The position numbers and the translations under genes are program-made. Shown here one piece after another: positions 50,736 to 59,356 of a stretch of DNA of 64,000 nucleotides. The DNA lies in contig NZ_JAKRRW010000011.1 in the NCBI RefSeq assembly GCF_026191635.1, positions 107,659 through 171,658 of the forward strand. Direction: 5' to 3'. Position 1 is the stretch's first letter. Each line of letters begins with the position of its first letter. The DNA is from Photobacterium obscurum. GTDB taxonomy: Bacteria; Pseudomonadota; Gammaproteobacteria; Enterobacterales; Vibrionaceae. Below the pieces are notes generated by a model. That model was given only the letters and a program-made list of their open reading frames with translations, was not told the origin of the DNA and did not search any database.

Positions 50736-51722
50736 ATGGGATTTTTTCTACGACGTTTATCGTTTTATTTTATAGCGTTCCTCGTGGCCGCTACAATCAA
50801 CTTTATTATACCGCGGGCAATGCCGGGTGATCCGGTTACCATGATGTTCGCCAATGCGACAGTACAGGTGACACCAGAGCGTATCGCCGCAATGACCAAG
50901 CTACTAGGCTTTGTCGATGGCCCACTGTATGAACAGTACTTTACTTACCTAAAAAGTATTCTGAGCTGGAATTTGGGTATTTCGATCCAAACCTATCCGC
51001 AAACAGTAAATGAAATGCTCGGAAACGCGGTTGGCTGGTCTCTGTTTCTAGCGGGTACCGCGGTCATTCTATCTTTCTGTATCGGCTCAGTATTGGGGAT
51101 CTTCGCCGCCTGGAAACGCGGCAGTAAATATGATGCCTTCATCTCTCCGGGGATGCTGGTCGTGCAGGCCGTCCCTGCAGTGGTTACCGCCATGATTGCG
51201 CTGTACACCTTCGCTATCAGCCTGAAATGGTTCCCTACCAGTTACGCCTATACGCCAGGGGTCATCGCAGACTGGACCAGCTGGGAGTTTTACAAAGATG
51301 TAGCCTACCACGCTATCTTGCCACTTATCTGTGCGACCATCATCCAAATCGGTGGCTTCCTGATTAGCATGCGTAACAACATGATTAACTTGCTCAATGA
51401 AGACTATATCACGATGGCCAAGGGTAAAGGCCTGAGCGAAAACCGCGTTGTCTTCAACTATGCCGCCCGTAACGCCATGCTGCCAAGTGTCACGGCACTG
51501 TCGATGGCGCTGGGTATGGCAATTGGCGGTCAGTTAATTATCGAAATTATCTTCAACTATCCGGGCCTAGGTACGGTACTGCTTAACGCCATCAATGGCC
51601 GTGACTACCAGGTTCTTCAAGGTCAGCTGCTGATCATGACCCTGTTCATGCTGTTCTTCAACTTCCTGGCTGACCTACTGATTGTTGCACTGGATCCTCG
51701 CCTACGTAAGGGAGGCAAATAA
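50736..51722 (+). CDS. Chitooligosaccharide ABC transporter permease 1
   Basis: A 328-residue DppB/OppB-type inner-membrane permease. About six hydrophobic segments are visible, the first at residues 9-27 (FYFIAFLVAATINFIIPRA). The EAA-type cytoplasmic loop that contacts the ATPases is LLNEDYITMAKGKGLSENRV. It lies three bases before permease 2 and forms the channel with it. Substrate assignment to GlcNAc oligosaccharides rests on the operon, not the protein itself. Confidence 0.9.
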   Translation: MGFFLRRLSFYFIAFLVAATINFIIPRAMPGDPVTMMFANATVQVTPERIAAMTKLLGFVDGPLYEQYFTYLKSILSWNLGISIQTYPQTVNEMLGNAVGWSLFLAGTAVILSFCIGSVLGIFAAWKRGSKYDAFISPGMLVVQAVPAVVTAMIALYTFAISLKWFPTSYAYTPGVIADWTSWEFYKDVAYHAILPLICATIIQIGGFLISMRNNMINLLNEDYITMAKGKGLSENRVVFNYAARNAMLPSVTALSMALGMAIGGQLIIEIIFNYPGLGTVLLNAINGRDYQVLQGQLLIMTLFMLFFNFLADLLIVALDPRLRKGGK

Positions 51723-51724
51723 TT

Positions 51725-52750
51725 ATGAAAGGCTTAATCAAACTACTCTCAGGCAATACCAAGGCCTTGATCGGTCTGGTCATTATTTCACTATTCATTC
51801 TTGCAGCGGTGTTTGCACCGGTCATTACCAAACATGCTCCGGATAGAAAATCAGGCAACCCTCATGAATACCCTGCGTTTGTAGTAAAAGCTGCGCAGAA
51901 TAACCCCGATGGGTGGGTGGCAGAGAATCTGGCGAACAAGCCTCGCACTCTACTAATGTCCAAAAAAGCCGATCATGTACTGGGAACTTCGCGTATGGGA
52001 CGTGATGTCTGGTCACAGGTTGTCTACGGCACTCGTACTTCCCTGGCTGTCGGCTTCGGTGCCGGTATGGTGGTTTGCTTCCTTGCAACAATTATCGGTG
52101 TCTCTGCCGGTTACTTTGGCGGCCGCGTGGATGATGTCCTCACCGCTGCGATGAATATCATGTTGGTTATCCCTCAGTTTCCACTGTTGTTTGTCATCGC
52201 CGCCTTTATCGGCCAGGCAGGGCCTTTAACTATCGCCATCGTGATCGGGATGACCTCCTGGGCATGGGGTGCCCGTGTGGTCAGGGCGCAAACCTTGTCA
52301 TTGCGAGAAAAAGAATTTGTCAAAGCCGCCGAGGTACTGGGCGAGTCATCATGGCGGATCATTTTTGTTGAAATCCTGCCGAACCTGGTTTCTATCGTTG
52401 GTGCCAGCTTTATCGGTTCGGTAATGCTAGCCATCATGACCGAAGCAACCCTGTCATTCCTCGGCCTGGGAGACCCAAGCTCAATCAGCTGGGGCGTAAT
52501 GCTCAACAACGTACGTACCTCGTCGTCAATGCTGGTCGGTGCATGGTGGGAACTCTTTGCCCCTTGTCTCGCTCTGATCTTTATTGCTATCGGCCTTGCG
52601 CTACTTAACTTTGCCGTCGATGAAATTGCCAACCCGCAGCTACGCTCGCACAAGGGCATGCGCCGCTGGAAAAATATGGCCAAACAGAACCAAGAACAAA
52701 CTAAAGCGGTTGTTGCACCACAGCCAGTCCTTGAAGGGGGAGAAAAATAA
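51725..52750 (+). CDS. Chitooligosaccharide ABC transporter permease 2
   Basis: A 341-residue DppC/OppC-type permease. The first membrane helix (about 13-35) is followed by a periplasmic stretch, then five more hydrophobic segments. The EAA loop is SLREKEFVKAAEVLGESSW (about residues 192-210). A charged, Gln-rich C-terminus (MAKQNQEQTK) is unusual for the family. It overlaps the following ATPase by one base (TAATG), so translation is coupled. Confidence 0.9.
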   Translation: MKGLIKLLSGNTKALIGLVIISLFILAAVFAPVITKHAPDRKSGNPHEYPAFVVKAAQNNPDGWVAENLANKPRTLLMSKKADHVLGTSRMGRDVWSQVVYGTRTSLAVGFGAGMVVCFLATIIGVSAGYFGGRVDDVLTAAMNIMLVIPQFPLLFVIAAFIGQAGPLTIAIVIGMTSWAWGARVVRAQTLSLREKEFVKAAEVLGESSWRIIFVEILPNLVSIVGASFIGSVMLAIMTEATLSFLGLGDPSSISWGVMLNNVRTSSSMLVGAWWELFAPCLALIFIAIGLALLNFAVDEIANPQLRSHKGMRRWKNMAKQNQEQTKAVVAPQPVLEGGEK

Positions 52751-53721
52751 TGAGCAATCCACAAATCTCCATTCGTAACCTGTGCGTCGACTACATTACC
52801 GATGCCGGAGATGTTCGGGCCGTCAACGACGTAAGTTTTGATATTGGCAAAGGTGAGGTATTTGGTCTTGCCGGGGAGTCCGGTTGCGGTAAATCGACCG
52901 TGGCATTCTCTCTGATGCGCTTGCACAAGCCACCCGCATTCATTACTGGTGGTGAAGTCATCTTCGATGGTCATGGCGACATCCTGAAATACAACGAAGC
53001 CCAGATGACAGCCTTTCGCTGGAGCGAGATTTCCATGGTATTCCAGAGTGCGATGAATGCACTCAACCCGGTAATTACCATGGAAGAGCAATTCTGCGAC
53101 GTTATCATGCGCCATACCAACTTAAGCCGGGAACAAGCTGTTCGCCGTGCCGAAGGCCTGTTGGAAATAGTCGATATTCACCCAAGCCGCCTTCGCGACT
53201 ATCCGCACCAGTTCTCTGGCGGTATGCGTCAGCGCCTGGTGATCGCCATCGCCTTGGCTCTTAATCCCAAAATGATCATTATGGATGAGCCAACAACCGC
53301 GCTCGATGTGGTAGTACAGCGCGAGATATTACAGAAGATCTATGCACTTAAAGAAGAGTTTGGCTTCTCTATTCTGTTCATTACCCATGACCTGTCGCTG
53401 ATGGTCGAGTTCTCAGATCGCATCGGCATCATGTATTCCGGTGAGCTGGTTGAGGTCGCGCCATCGAAACAGATCCTGGAGACCCCGTTTCACCCCTACA
53501 CCGAGGGACTGGGTAGCTCATTCCCGCCACTAACAGGTCCTAAAACACGCCTTACGGGTATCCCGGGTAATCCGCTGAACTTACTGGAGGTTCCTCAAGG
53601 TTGTCGGTTCCAGGCTCGCTGCAGCAAAGCCCATGAGGCCTGCTTTAGCCAGCCAACTCGGTTACGCCAGCTGGAACCCAACCGTTTAACAAACTGCCAC
53701 CTATTCAATAAAAGCAGTTAA
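52750..53721 (+). CDS. Chitooligosaccharide ABC transporter ATPase 1 (DppD type)
   Basis: A 323-residue nucleotide-binding subunit. Walker A is GESGCGKST (about 41-49), the signature FSGGMRQR, and Walker B MIIMDEPTT. The C-terminal oligopeptide-transporter extension ends with a cysteine-bearing GCRFQARCSKAHEACF motif typical of DppD/OppD. It pairs with ATPase 2 to form the heterodimer that drives the two permeases. Confidence 0.92.
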   Translation: MSNPQISIRNLCVDYITDAGDVRAVNDVSFDIGKGEVFGLAGESGCGKSTVAFSLMRLHKPPAFITGGEVIFDGHGDILKYNEAQMTAFRWSEISMVFQSAMNALNPVITMEEQFCDVIMRHTNLSREQAVRRAEGLLEIVDIHPSRLRDYPHQFSGGMRQRLVIAIALALNPKMIIMDEPTTALDVVVQREILQKIYALKEEFGFSILFITHDLSLMVEFSDRIGIMYSGELVEVAPSKQILETPFHPYTEGLGSSFPPLTGPKTRLTGIPGNPLNLLEVPQGCRFQARCSKAHEACFSQPTRLRQLEPNRLTNCHLFNKSS

Positions 53722-53750
53722 TAACAACCAGGAAGCATTTAGGAGGCACT

Positions 53751-54746
53751 ATGAGCAAGCCAGTAGGACAGCCAATTATTGAAGGGAAAAACCTGATTAA
53801 GGATTTCCCGGTAAGCAGTAACTCATTGAAGAAATCGATGATGCGTGCGATCAATGACGTATCGTTCAAGATGTATAAAAGTCGCGGCCTATCTGTTGTG
53901 GGGGAGTCCGGTTCGGGCAAGTCAACCACGGCAAAAATGATCGCCAAAATGTACCCGCCAAGTGGCGGTACTATTGAGTATTTCGGTCGCGATATTGCAG
54001 AGATCAAAAAGAAAGATGATCTGATGCAGTATCGCCAAGGGGTACAGATGGTCTGGCAGGATCCGTTTGGTTCCCTGAACCCAACTCATACCATTTTCCA
54101 TCACATCGCCCGTCCGTTGCTGATTCACAACAAGGTATCGAAAGGCAACAAGAAAGAGCTCGAAGAGCGCGTATACAGCCTGCTTGAACAGGTGGGGCTG
54201 ATCCCGCCGAAGGAAACCGCGGCGAAATATCCTCACCAGCTTTCCGGAGGCCAGCGCCAGCGTGTCAACCTTGCGCGAAATATTGCCGTCGGAGCGGAGG
54301 TCGTACTGGCTGATGAGCCGACATCGATGCTTGACGTTTCTATCCGTGCGGGGGTACTCAACCTGATGGAAGAGATGAAGTTCGAGCGCGAGATGGCGCT
54401 GCTTTATATCACCCACGATATCGCCACCGCCCGCTACATTGCGGAAGATTTGGCGGTGATGTATGTCGGTCATATGGTTGAGTGGGGCGATACCGAAGAA
54501 ATCATTCACGATCCTCAGCATCCATATACCCAACTGCTGGTCTCTGCCGTACCGGATCCAAGTAAGTCTATTCACGAAAAGCTCAAAGGTAACAAGGGCG
54601 AGATCCCGCTTTGGACCCCTGAAAGTGCGGGGTGTCCGTTTGCAGGTCGCTGTACTCACGCTACAGCTAGATGTCGCGAGCAATTACCAAGCGTTACCCA
54701 GCTATCGGATAACCATTTCGTACGTTGTTACCTGTACGAGAACTAA
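53751..54746 (+). CDS. Chitooligosaccharide ABC transporter ATPase 2 (DppF type)
   Basis: A 331-residue partner ATPase. Walker A is GESGSGKST, the signature LSGGQRQR and Walker B VVLADEPTS. The C-terminal motif CPFAGRCTHATARC matches the oligopeptide-type family. Its ribosome site GGAGG lies before ATG, 29 bp after ATPase 1. It ends 11 bp before the glucosaminidase gene. Confidence 0.92.
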   Translation: MSKPVGQPIIEGKNLIKDFPVSSNSLKKSMMRAINDVSFKMYKSRGLSVVGESGSGKSTTAKMIAKMYPPSGGTIEYFGRDIAEIKKKDDLMQYRQGVQMVWQDPFGSLNPTHTIFHHIARPLLIHNKVSKGNKKELEERVYSLLEQVGLIPPKETAAKYPHQLSGGQRQRVNLARNIAVGAEVVLADEPTSMLDVSIRAGVLNLMEEMKFEREMALLYITHDIATARYIAEDLAVMYVGHMVEWGDTEEIIHDPQHPYTQLLVSAVPDPSKSIHEKLKGNKGEIPLWTPESAGCPFAGRCTHATARCREQLPSVTQLSDNHFVRCYLYEN

Positions 54747-54757
54747 TCGGAGGACAA

Positions 54758-56503
54758 ATGCAGCTGTTAACCAACCATCTTGGATATGAGCGTTTCGGGG
54801 CCAAACAAGTGATTATTTTGGCCGCCCCGAACCTGTCTGCCACCCATGCAGAAGTTTTCCGCTGCGATGATGCTCAGTCCGTTATGCAGCTGCCTCTCAA
54901 GGCCTGTGGTCCGGTCGCACAATGGCACACAGGTAACACCTATTCGGTGGACTTCACCGCACTCTCTGAGTGCGGTGAATACTACCTCCGGGTAAGTGAT
55001 ACCCAATCAGCACCATTTACAGTGGCCGAGGGGCTGTTAATGCAGCAAACCTTTAGTGACGTTCTGCACTACTTTAAGTCACAGCGCTGTGGCGGCATCT
55101 TCGAGCGCGCAGACCAACACGTTCCCATACTGAACAGTGACGAAACCGCGGATGTCCGCGGAGGCTGGTATGACGCCTCGGGCGATGTCAGCAAGTACCT
55201 CAGCCACCTGTCTTACAGCAACTACTTGAATCCCCAGCAAACACCCATGGTGGTCTGGAACATGCTAAAGGCATTCGAGGAGCTCGAGGGCGAAGACACT
55301 ATCGCTAACTTTACGCGTATACGCCTGATGGAAGAGGCAATACACGGGGCTGATTTTTTGCTGCGGATGCAAAATCCGCAGGGTTATTTTTATATGACGG
55401 TGTTCGACAAGTGGAGTAAGTCCACGGAGCAACGGGAGATTTGTTCATATTCAACCCAAGGCGGCATCAAGTCTGATGATTATCAGGCTGGATTTCGCCA
55501 GGGTGGCGGTATTGCTATCGCCGCCCTGGCAGCAGCGTCACGCTTGCTAAGAGGAACATGTGCCACGCAACTGACGCTGGCAGATGACTGTCAAGGTGAT
55601 ACCTACCTGCAAACAGCCGAGAGCGGTTACTGGCACTTAATTGAAATGAATACCCAGTACCTTGATAACGGTACTGAAAACATTATTGATGAATACTGCG
55701 CCTTGCTTGCCGCAGTTGAGCTATATCGGGCAACAGAAAATACCCGCTACCTTGAGGAGTCCAGAGGTTGGTCGGCGCGTTTAGCAGCCCGCCAAATGTC
55801 AGATCATCATCAAGCCTATTTCTGGTCGGCCAACAGTGATGGTCGCCGCCCCTATTATCATGCATCGGAGGCCGGCTTACCGGCTATCAGTTTAATGCAG
55901 TATTTGACGGTAGAGCGTGATGAAAAGCGACAGCAAGCAATTCGGCAGGTACTCAGCAACGCATTGCGTTTCGAGCTGAATATCACCCACGAAGTAAACA
56001 ATCCGTTTGGTTATCCACGCCAGTATGTTAAAGCCGTAGACGGAGAGAAACACACGGCCTTCTTTGTTCCCCACAACAATGAAAGCGGCTACTGGTGGCA
56101 GGGCGAAAATGCCCGCTTGGCCTCATTGTCCGCGATGGCTTATATGGCACAACGCTATACCGACGATAGCCAGCTAAAAGGCGAGCTGAAAACCTATGCT
56201 CAGCGGTTAACTGACTGGTTACTGGGCTTGAATCCATTTGATGTTTCCATGCTGGGCGGGCACGGCCGGAATAACCCCGATTACCTTCCCGAGCTGGGCT
56301 TTGCCAATGCCAAAGGTGGGGTTTGCAACGGCATTACTTCCGGCTTTGATAACGAGCAGGATATCGCCTTCAACCCTGCCCCACAAAAAAATGACATCTT
56401 GCAGAACTGGCGCTGGGGCGAGCAGTGGATCCCTCATGCTGGCTGGTATCTGCTCGCGATTACTATGCAATTTAAGGAGCGTCATCATGACCAAGCCAAT
56501 TAA
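54758..56503 (+). CDS. Family 9 exo-beta-D-glucosaminidase
   Basis: A 581-residue GH9 enzyme with no signal peptide, so cytosolic. An N-terminal Ig-like domain (about 1-95) precedes the (alpha/alpha)6 catalytic domain. GGWYDASGD holds D139 and D143, and RWGEQWIPHAGW holds E555; these are the residue numbers I remember for the exo-glucosaminidase PBPRA0520 of Photobacterium profundum. It removes glucosamine from partly deacetylated chitooligosaccharides. Such proteins are often mislabelled endoglucanases. I start at ATG 54758, with GGAGG four bases upstream; a TTG at 54725 overlaps the preceding ATPase. The 3' end overlaps the kinase gene by 17 bp. Confidence 0.92.
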   Translation: MQLLTNHLGYERFGAKQVIILAAPNLSATHAEVFRCDDAQSVMQLPLKACGPVAQWHTGNTYSVDFTALSECGEYYLRVSDTQSAPFTVAEGLLMQQTFSDVLHYFKSQRCGGIFERADQHVPILNSDETADVRGGWYDASGDVSKYLSHLSYSNYLNPQQTPMVVWNMLKAFEELEGEDTIANFTRIRLMEEAIHGADFLLRMQNPQGYFYMTVFDKWSKSTEQREICSYSTQGGIKSDDYQAGFRQGGGIAIAALAAASRLLRGTCATQLTLADDCQGDTYLQTAESGYWHLIEMNTQYLDNGTENIIDEYCALLAAVELYRATENTRYLEESRGWSARLAARQMSDHHQAYFWSANSDGRRPYYHASEAGLPAISLMQYLTVERDEKRQQAIRQVLSNALRFELNITHEVNNPFGYPRQYVKAVDGEKHTAFFVPHNNESGYWWQGENARLASLSAMAYMAQRYTDDSQLKGELKTYAQRLTDWLLGLNPFDVSMLGGHGRNNPDYLPELGFANAKGGVCNGITSGFDNEQDIAFNPAPQKNDILQNWRWGEQWIPHAGWYLLAITMQFKERHHDQAN

Positions 56504-57374
56504 ATATTACGTCGGGGTCGATGGTGGTGGTACGTCCTGCCGGGCGCGGATTTGTGACTTAACCGGAGCCATTCTGGGCGAGGCCAAAACAGGCAGTGCC
56601 AATATCCTATTGGGCGGTGACGTCGCCATGGCTTCGATTCGGGATGCCATTGCCACTGCCGCAGCACAGACCAAGCTAGCTGAAACCGACTACAACCACA
56701 TGTCCGTCGGTTTGGCACTGGCAGGTGCCGAACAAAAATCAGCTTGGTACGACTTTATGGCCCTCCCTCATCCTTATGCCGCCATGACGTTAAATACCGA
56801 TGCATACGGTGCCTGCCTAGGTGCCTGGAATGGCCAAGAAGGCGCCATCCTTATCGCTGGTACCGGTTCGTGCGGGATTTTGCTGAAAGGCGGGGAACAA
56901 CAGGTTATTGGTGGTCGGGAGTTCCCTATTTCCGATCAAGGAGGTGGGGCCGTGATGGGGCTTCGCCTGATCCAGCAAGTGCTGCTCAGCATCGATGAGA
57001 TCATTCCCCACACCCCGCTTGCCCAGCATGTCATGACACACTTCAACCATGATGTCGATGCGATCGTAAGTTGGTCAAAAACGGCAAGGCCATGTGATTA
57101 CGGACAGTTCTCGCCTGCAATCTTTGCTCATGCCGAAGAAGGAGACAGCCTAGCAATTGGCTTACTGAAGCAGACGGCTGCCGACGTTGAAATGTGGCTA
57201 TCGGCCTTAGTCAAGCGAGGAGCAAGCCAAATCTGTCTGATGGGAAGTATCGGAGAGCGCATTCAACCATGGCTGGCACCACCGCTGCAATCACGCCTCG
57301 CCCTTCCTCAGGGAGATGCGATGGATGGGGCAATAACAATGGCAAAAGGTTGTCACAACCTGTATCCACTCTGA
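56487..57374 (+). CDS. gspK: Glucosamine-specific kinase GspK
   Basis: A 295-residue ASKHA-fold sugar kinase of the BadF/BcrA type, not the ROK type of E. coli NagK. The N-terminal phosphate loop is GVDGGGTSCRARICD, the second nucleotide motif is LIAGTGSCGIL (about 122), and the adenosine region is near GAVMGLRLI. The V. cholerae orthologue (VC0614) was described as a glucosamine-specific kinase that gives GlcN-6-P. I start at ATG 56487, seven bases after AAGGAG; the longer in-frame reading from 56238 runs inside the GH9 gene. Placement after the glucosaminidase fits with phosphorylating its product. Confidence 0.9.
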   Translation: MTKPIKYYVGVDGGGTSCRARICDLTGAILGEAKTGSANILLGGDVAMASIRDAIATAAAQTKLAETDYNHMSVGLALAGAEQKSAWYDFMALPHPYAAMTLNTDAYGACLGAWNGQEGAILIAGTGSCGILLKGGEQQVIGGREFPISDQGGGAVMGLRLIQQVLLSIDEIIPHTPLAQHVMTHFNHDVDAIVSWSKTARPCDYGQFSPAIFAHAEEGDSLAIGLLKQTAADVEMWLSALVKRGASQICLMGSIGERIQPWLAPPLQSRLALPQGDAMDGAITMAKGCHNLYPL

Positions 57375-57383
57375 GAGGGCAAT

Positions 57384-59315
57384 ATGAGTTATCGTGTCGA
57401 CTTCACCGTGATCAGCCAGAGCGAGCAGCAGTCTCGCTTTGCGCTGACTCTTCACAACCTCAGTGATCAGCCTTTACATAACTGGTCTCTGCATTTTGCC
57501 ATTGGTCGCTGGATCCATGCCGACACCCTTTCTAACGGCAAACTGCAGCAGCTTGGCAGCTACTGTATCCTAACCCCGAATAAATCTGCACCATTGGCTC
57601 CAAACTCGCATTTTTATACCGAGTTCACGATTGGGACCTCACCATTTACACTGTATGAGGATGGGATCCCTGAGGCATTTATCAGCACCTCGCCGGAAGG
57701 CAACTTCATCAAACCGATCCCGGTTGAAGTAACGACCATTAATCTGGACCACCCTGTCACAGAGCGCTTTAGCACCGCCCTGCCTGCAGCCAAGGCGATT
57801 AACCTAATCCCGGCCCCTTGCTCGCTTACCCCGCTACAGGGGGAGTTCAAGCTGACCCAGCACACGGCGATTACGGCACCAACCGAGAAAGCGGCAGGCA
57901 GTACTCGCTGGCTACAAGCCGAACTGTGTCGGTTGCTGCATGAAGATATACCGGTTCGCCAAGACGGCAACATTACTTATCAGTATCACGAAGAGCTCGC
58001 CGAAGGTGCCTATTGCCTGTTAATTGAACAGGATAATATCTGGCTTCAGGCCAGCTCAGAATCAGGGTTTGTTCATGCGACTTCTAGCCTGTTGCAGCTC
58101 ATCCCGGCCGCACCGGCCCACCAGGTTCATGCGGCGTACAGTGTGCCTATGGTTGAGATTGCAGACCGACCCAATTACCAGTATCGCGGCATGATGCTTG
58201 ATTGTGCTCGGCACTTTCATCCGGTTAAGCGCCTTCAACATCTTATCGATCACCTGGCTCGCTATAAGTTCAATACCTTTCACTGGCACCTGACTGATGA
58301 TGAAGGCTGGCGTATCGAAATCGATGCCTACCCTGAGCTCACCAGGATCGGAGCCTGGCGTGGCCCGAACGAAATTATTCAGCCTCAGTTTACCACCATC
58401 AGCCAGCGCTATGGCGGTTACTACACCAAGCAGGACGTACGTGAACTGATCGCTTATGCCAGTGACCGGGGCATTACCATCATCCCGGAGATCGACATCC
58501 CGGGGCACTGCCGGGCTGCAATTAAGTCCCTTCCCGATCTGCTGGTCGACCCGAATGATCATTCAACCTACCGCAGTATCCAGGGCTATCCCGACAACAT
58601 CCTGTCGCCAGCTATAAAGGGCACATACACCTTCATATCCAACGTACTGGAAGAGATCTGCGAGCTCTTTCCTGCCCCCTATGTCCATATTGGCGGCGAT
58701 GAAGTTCCTCTGGGGGTCTGGACCAATAGCACAGCTTGCCAGTCATTAATGGAACAACATGGCTATCAGGAGCCGAGTGAGCTGCAAGGGCATATATTGC
58801 GATTTGCAGAAGAAGTCCTGCAAGCGAAAGGCAAACGCATGATGGGATGGGAAGAGGCCGTCGAAGGTAACAAGGTCAGCAAAAACACCATGATTTTCTC
58901 ATGGCGAAGCGAAGAGGCCGGACTTGCCTGCGCCCACGCCGGCTACGATGTGGTCATGCAACCGGCACAGTTTACATACCTTGACTTAGCTCAGGGATAC
59001 TCGGCCGATGAGCCTGGCGTGGACTGGGCCGGCAAACTCCCTCTCGATACCGCCTATAGCTATAAGCCTTTATCAAACCTCGATGATAGCGATCCTGCGC
59101 ATCAACATATTCGGGGGATTCAGGCTGCTCTCTGGTGTGAGCTTGTCAACAACCAGAGTCGTTTTGAGTACATGATTTACCCGCGCCTGTTGGCTATTGC
59201 CGAACTGTGCTGGACCAAGCCAGAACAAAGAAACTGGAAAGATTTTAAAGCACGCCTGCAAGGCCAACTTAAATATCTAGACCAGGCGGGCATTAATTAC
59301 CGTCACTGTGAATAA
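57384..59315 (+). CDS. Family 20 beta-N-acetylhexosaminidase
   Basis: A 643-residue GH20 enzyme that releases GlcNAc from the non-reducing end of chitooligosaccharides by substrate-assisted catalysis. The N-terminus has an Ig-like and alpha/beta domain (about 1-260), then a TIM barrel. The catalytic pair is D439-E440 in HIGGDEVPLG, with HWHLTDDEGWRIEIDAYPEL earlier and a Trp-rich sugar pocket (GIQAALWCE). There is no signal peptide, so it should work in the cytoplasm on imported sugar, unlike secreted chitobiases. The RBS GAGGG lies nine bases before ATG. Confidence 0.92.
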   Translation: MSYRVDFTVISQSEQQSRFALTLHNLSDQPLHNWSLHFAIGRWIHADTLSNGKLQQLGSYCILTPNKSAPLAPNSHFYTEFTIGTSPFTLYEDGIPEAFISTSPEGNFIKPIPVEVTTINLDHPVTERFSTALPAAKAINLIPAPCSLTPLQGEFKLTQHTAITAPTEKAAGSTRWLQAELCRLLHEDIPVRQDGNITYQYHEELAEGAYCLLIEQDNIWLQASSESGFVHATSSLLQLIPAAPAHQVHAAYSVPMVEIADRPNYQYRGMMLDCARHFHPVKRLQHLIDHLARYKFNTFHWHLTDDEGWRIEIDAYPELTRIGAWRGPNEIIQPQFTTISQRYGGYYTKQDVRELIAYASDRGITIIPEIDIPGHCRAAIKSLPDLLVDPNDHSTYRSIQGYPDNILSPAIKGTYTFISNVLEEICELFPAPYVHIGGDEVPLGVWTNSTACQSLMEQHGYQEPSELQGHILRFAEEVLQAKGKRMMGWEEAVEGNKVSKNTMIFSWRSEEAGLACAHAGYDVVMQPAQFTYLDLAQGYSADEPGVDWAGKLPLDTAYSYKPLSNLDDSDPAHQHIRGIQAALWCELVNNQSRFEYMIYPRLLAIAELCWTKPEQRNWKDFKARLQGQLKYLDQAGINYRHCE

Positions 59316-59356
59316 CCACTCACAGCAGAGTGAAACATTTAAAAGGATTGGAAGTA

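Noticed and set aside
52174..53115. 313-codon minus-strand open frame
   Set aside because: Antisense to the end of permease 2 and the start of ATPase 1, both with clear family motifs; no ribosome site.
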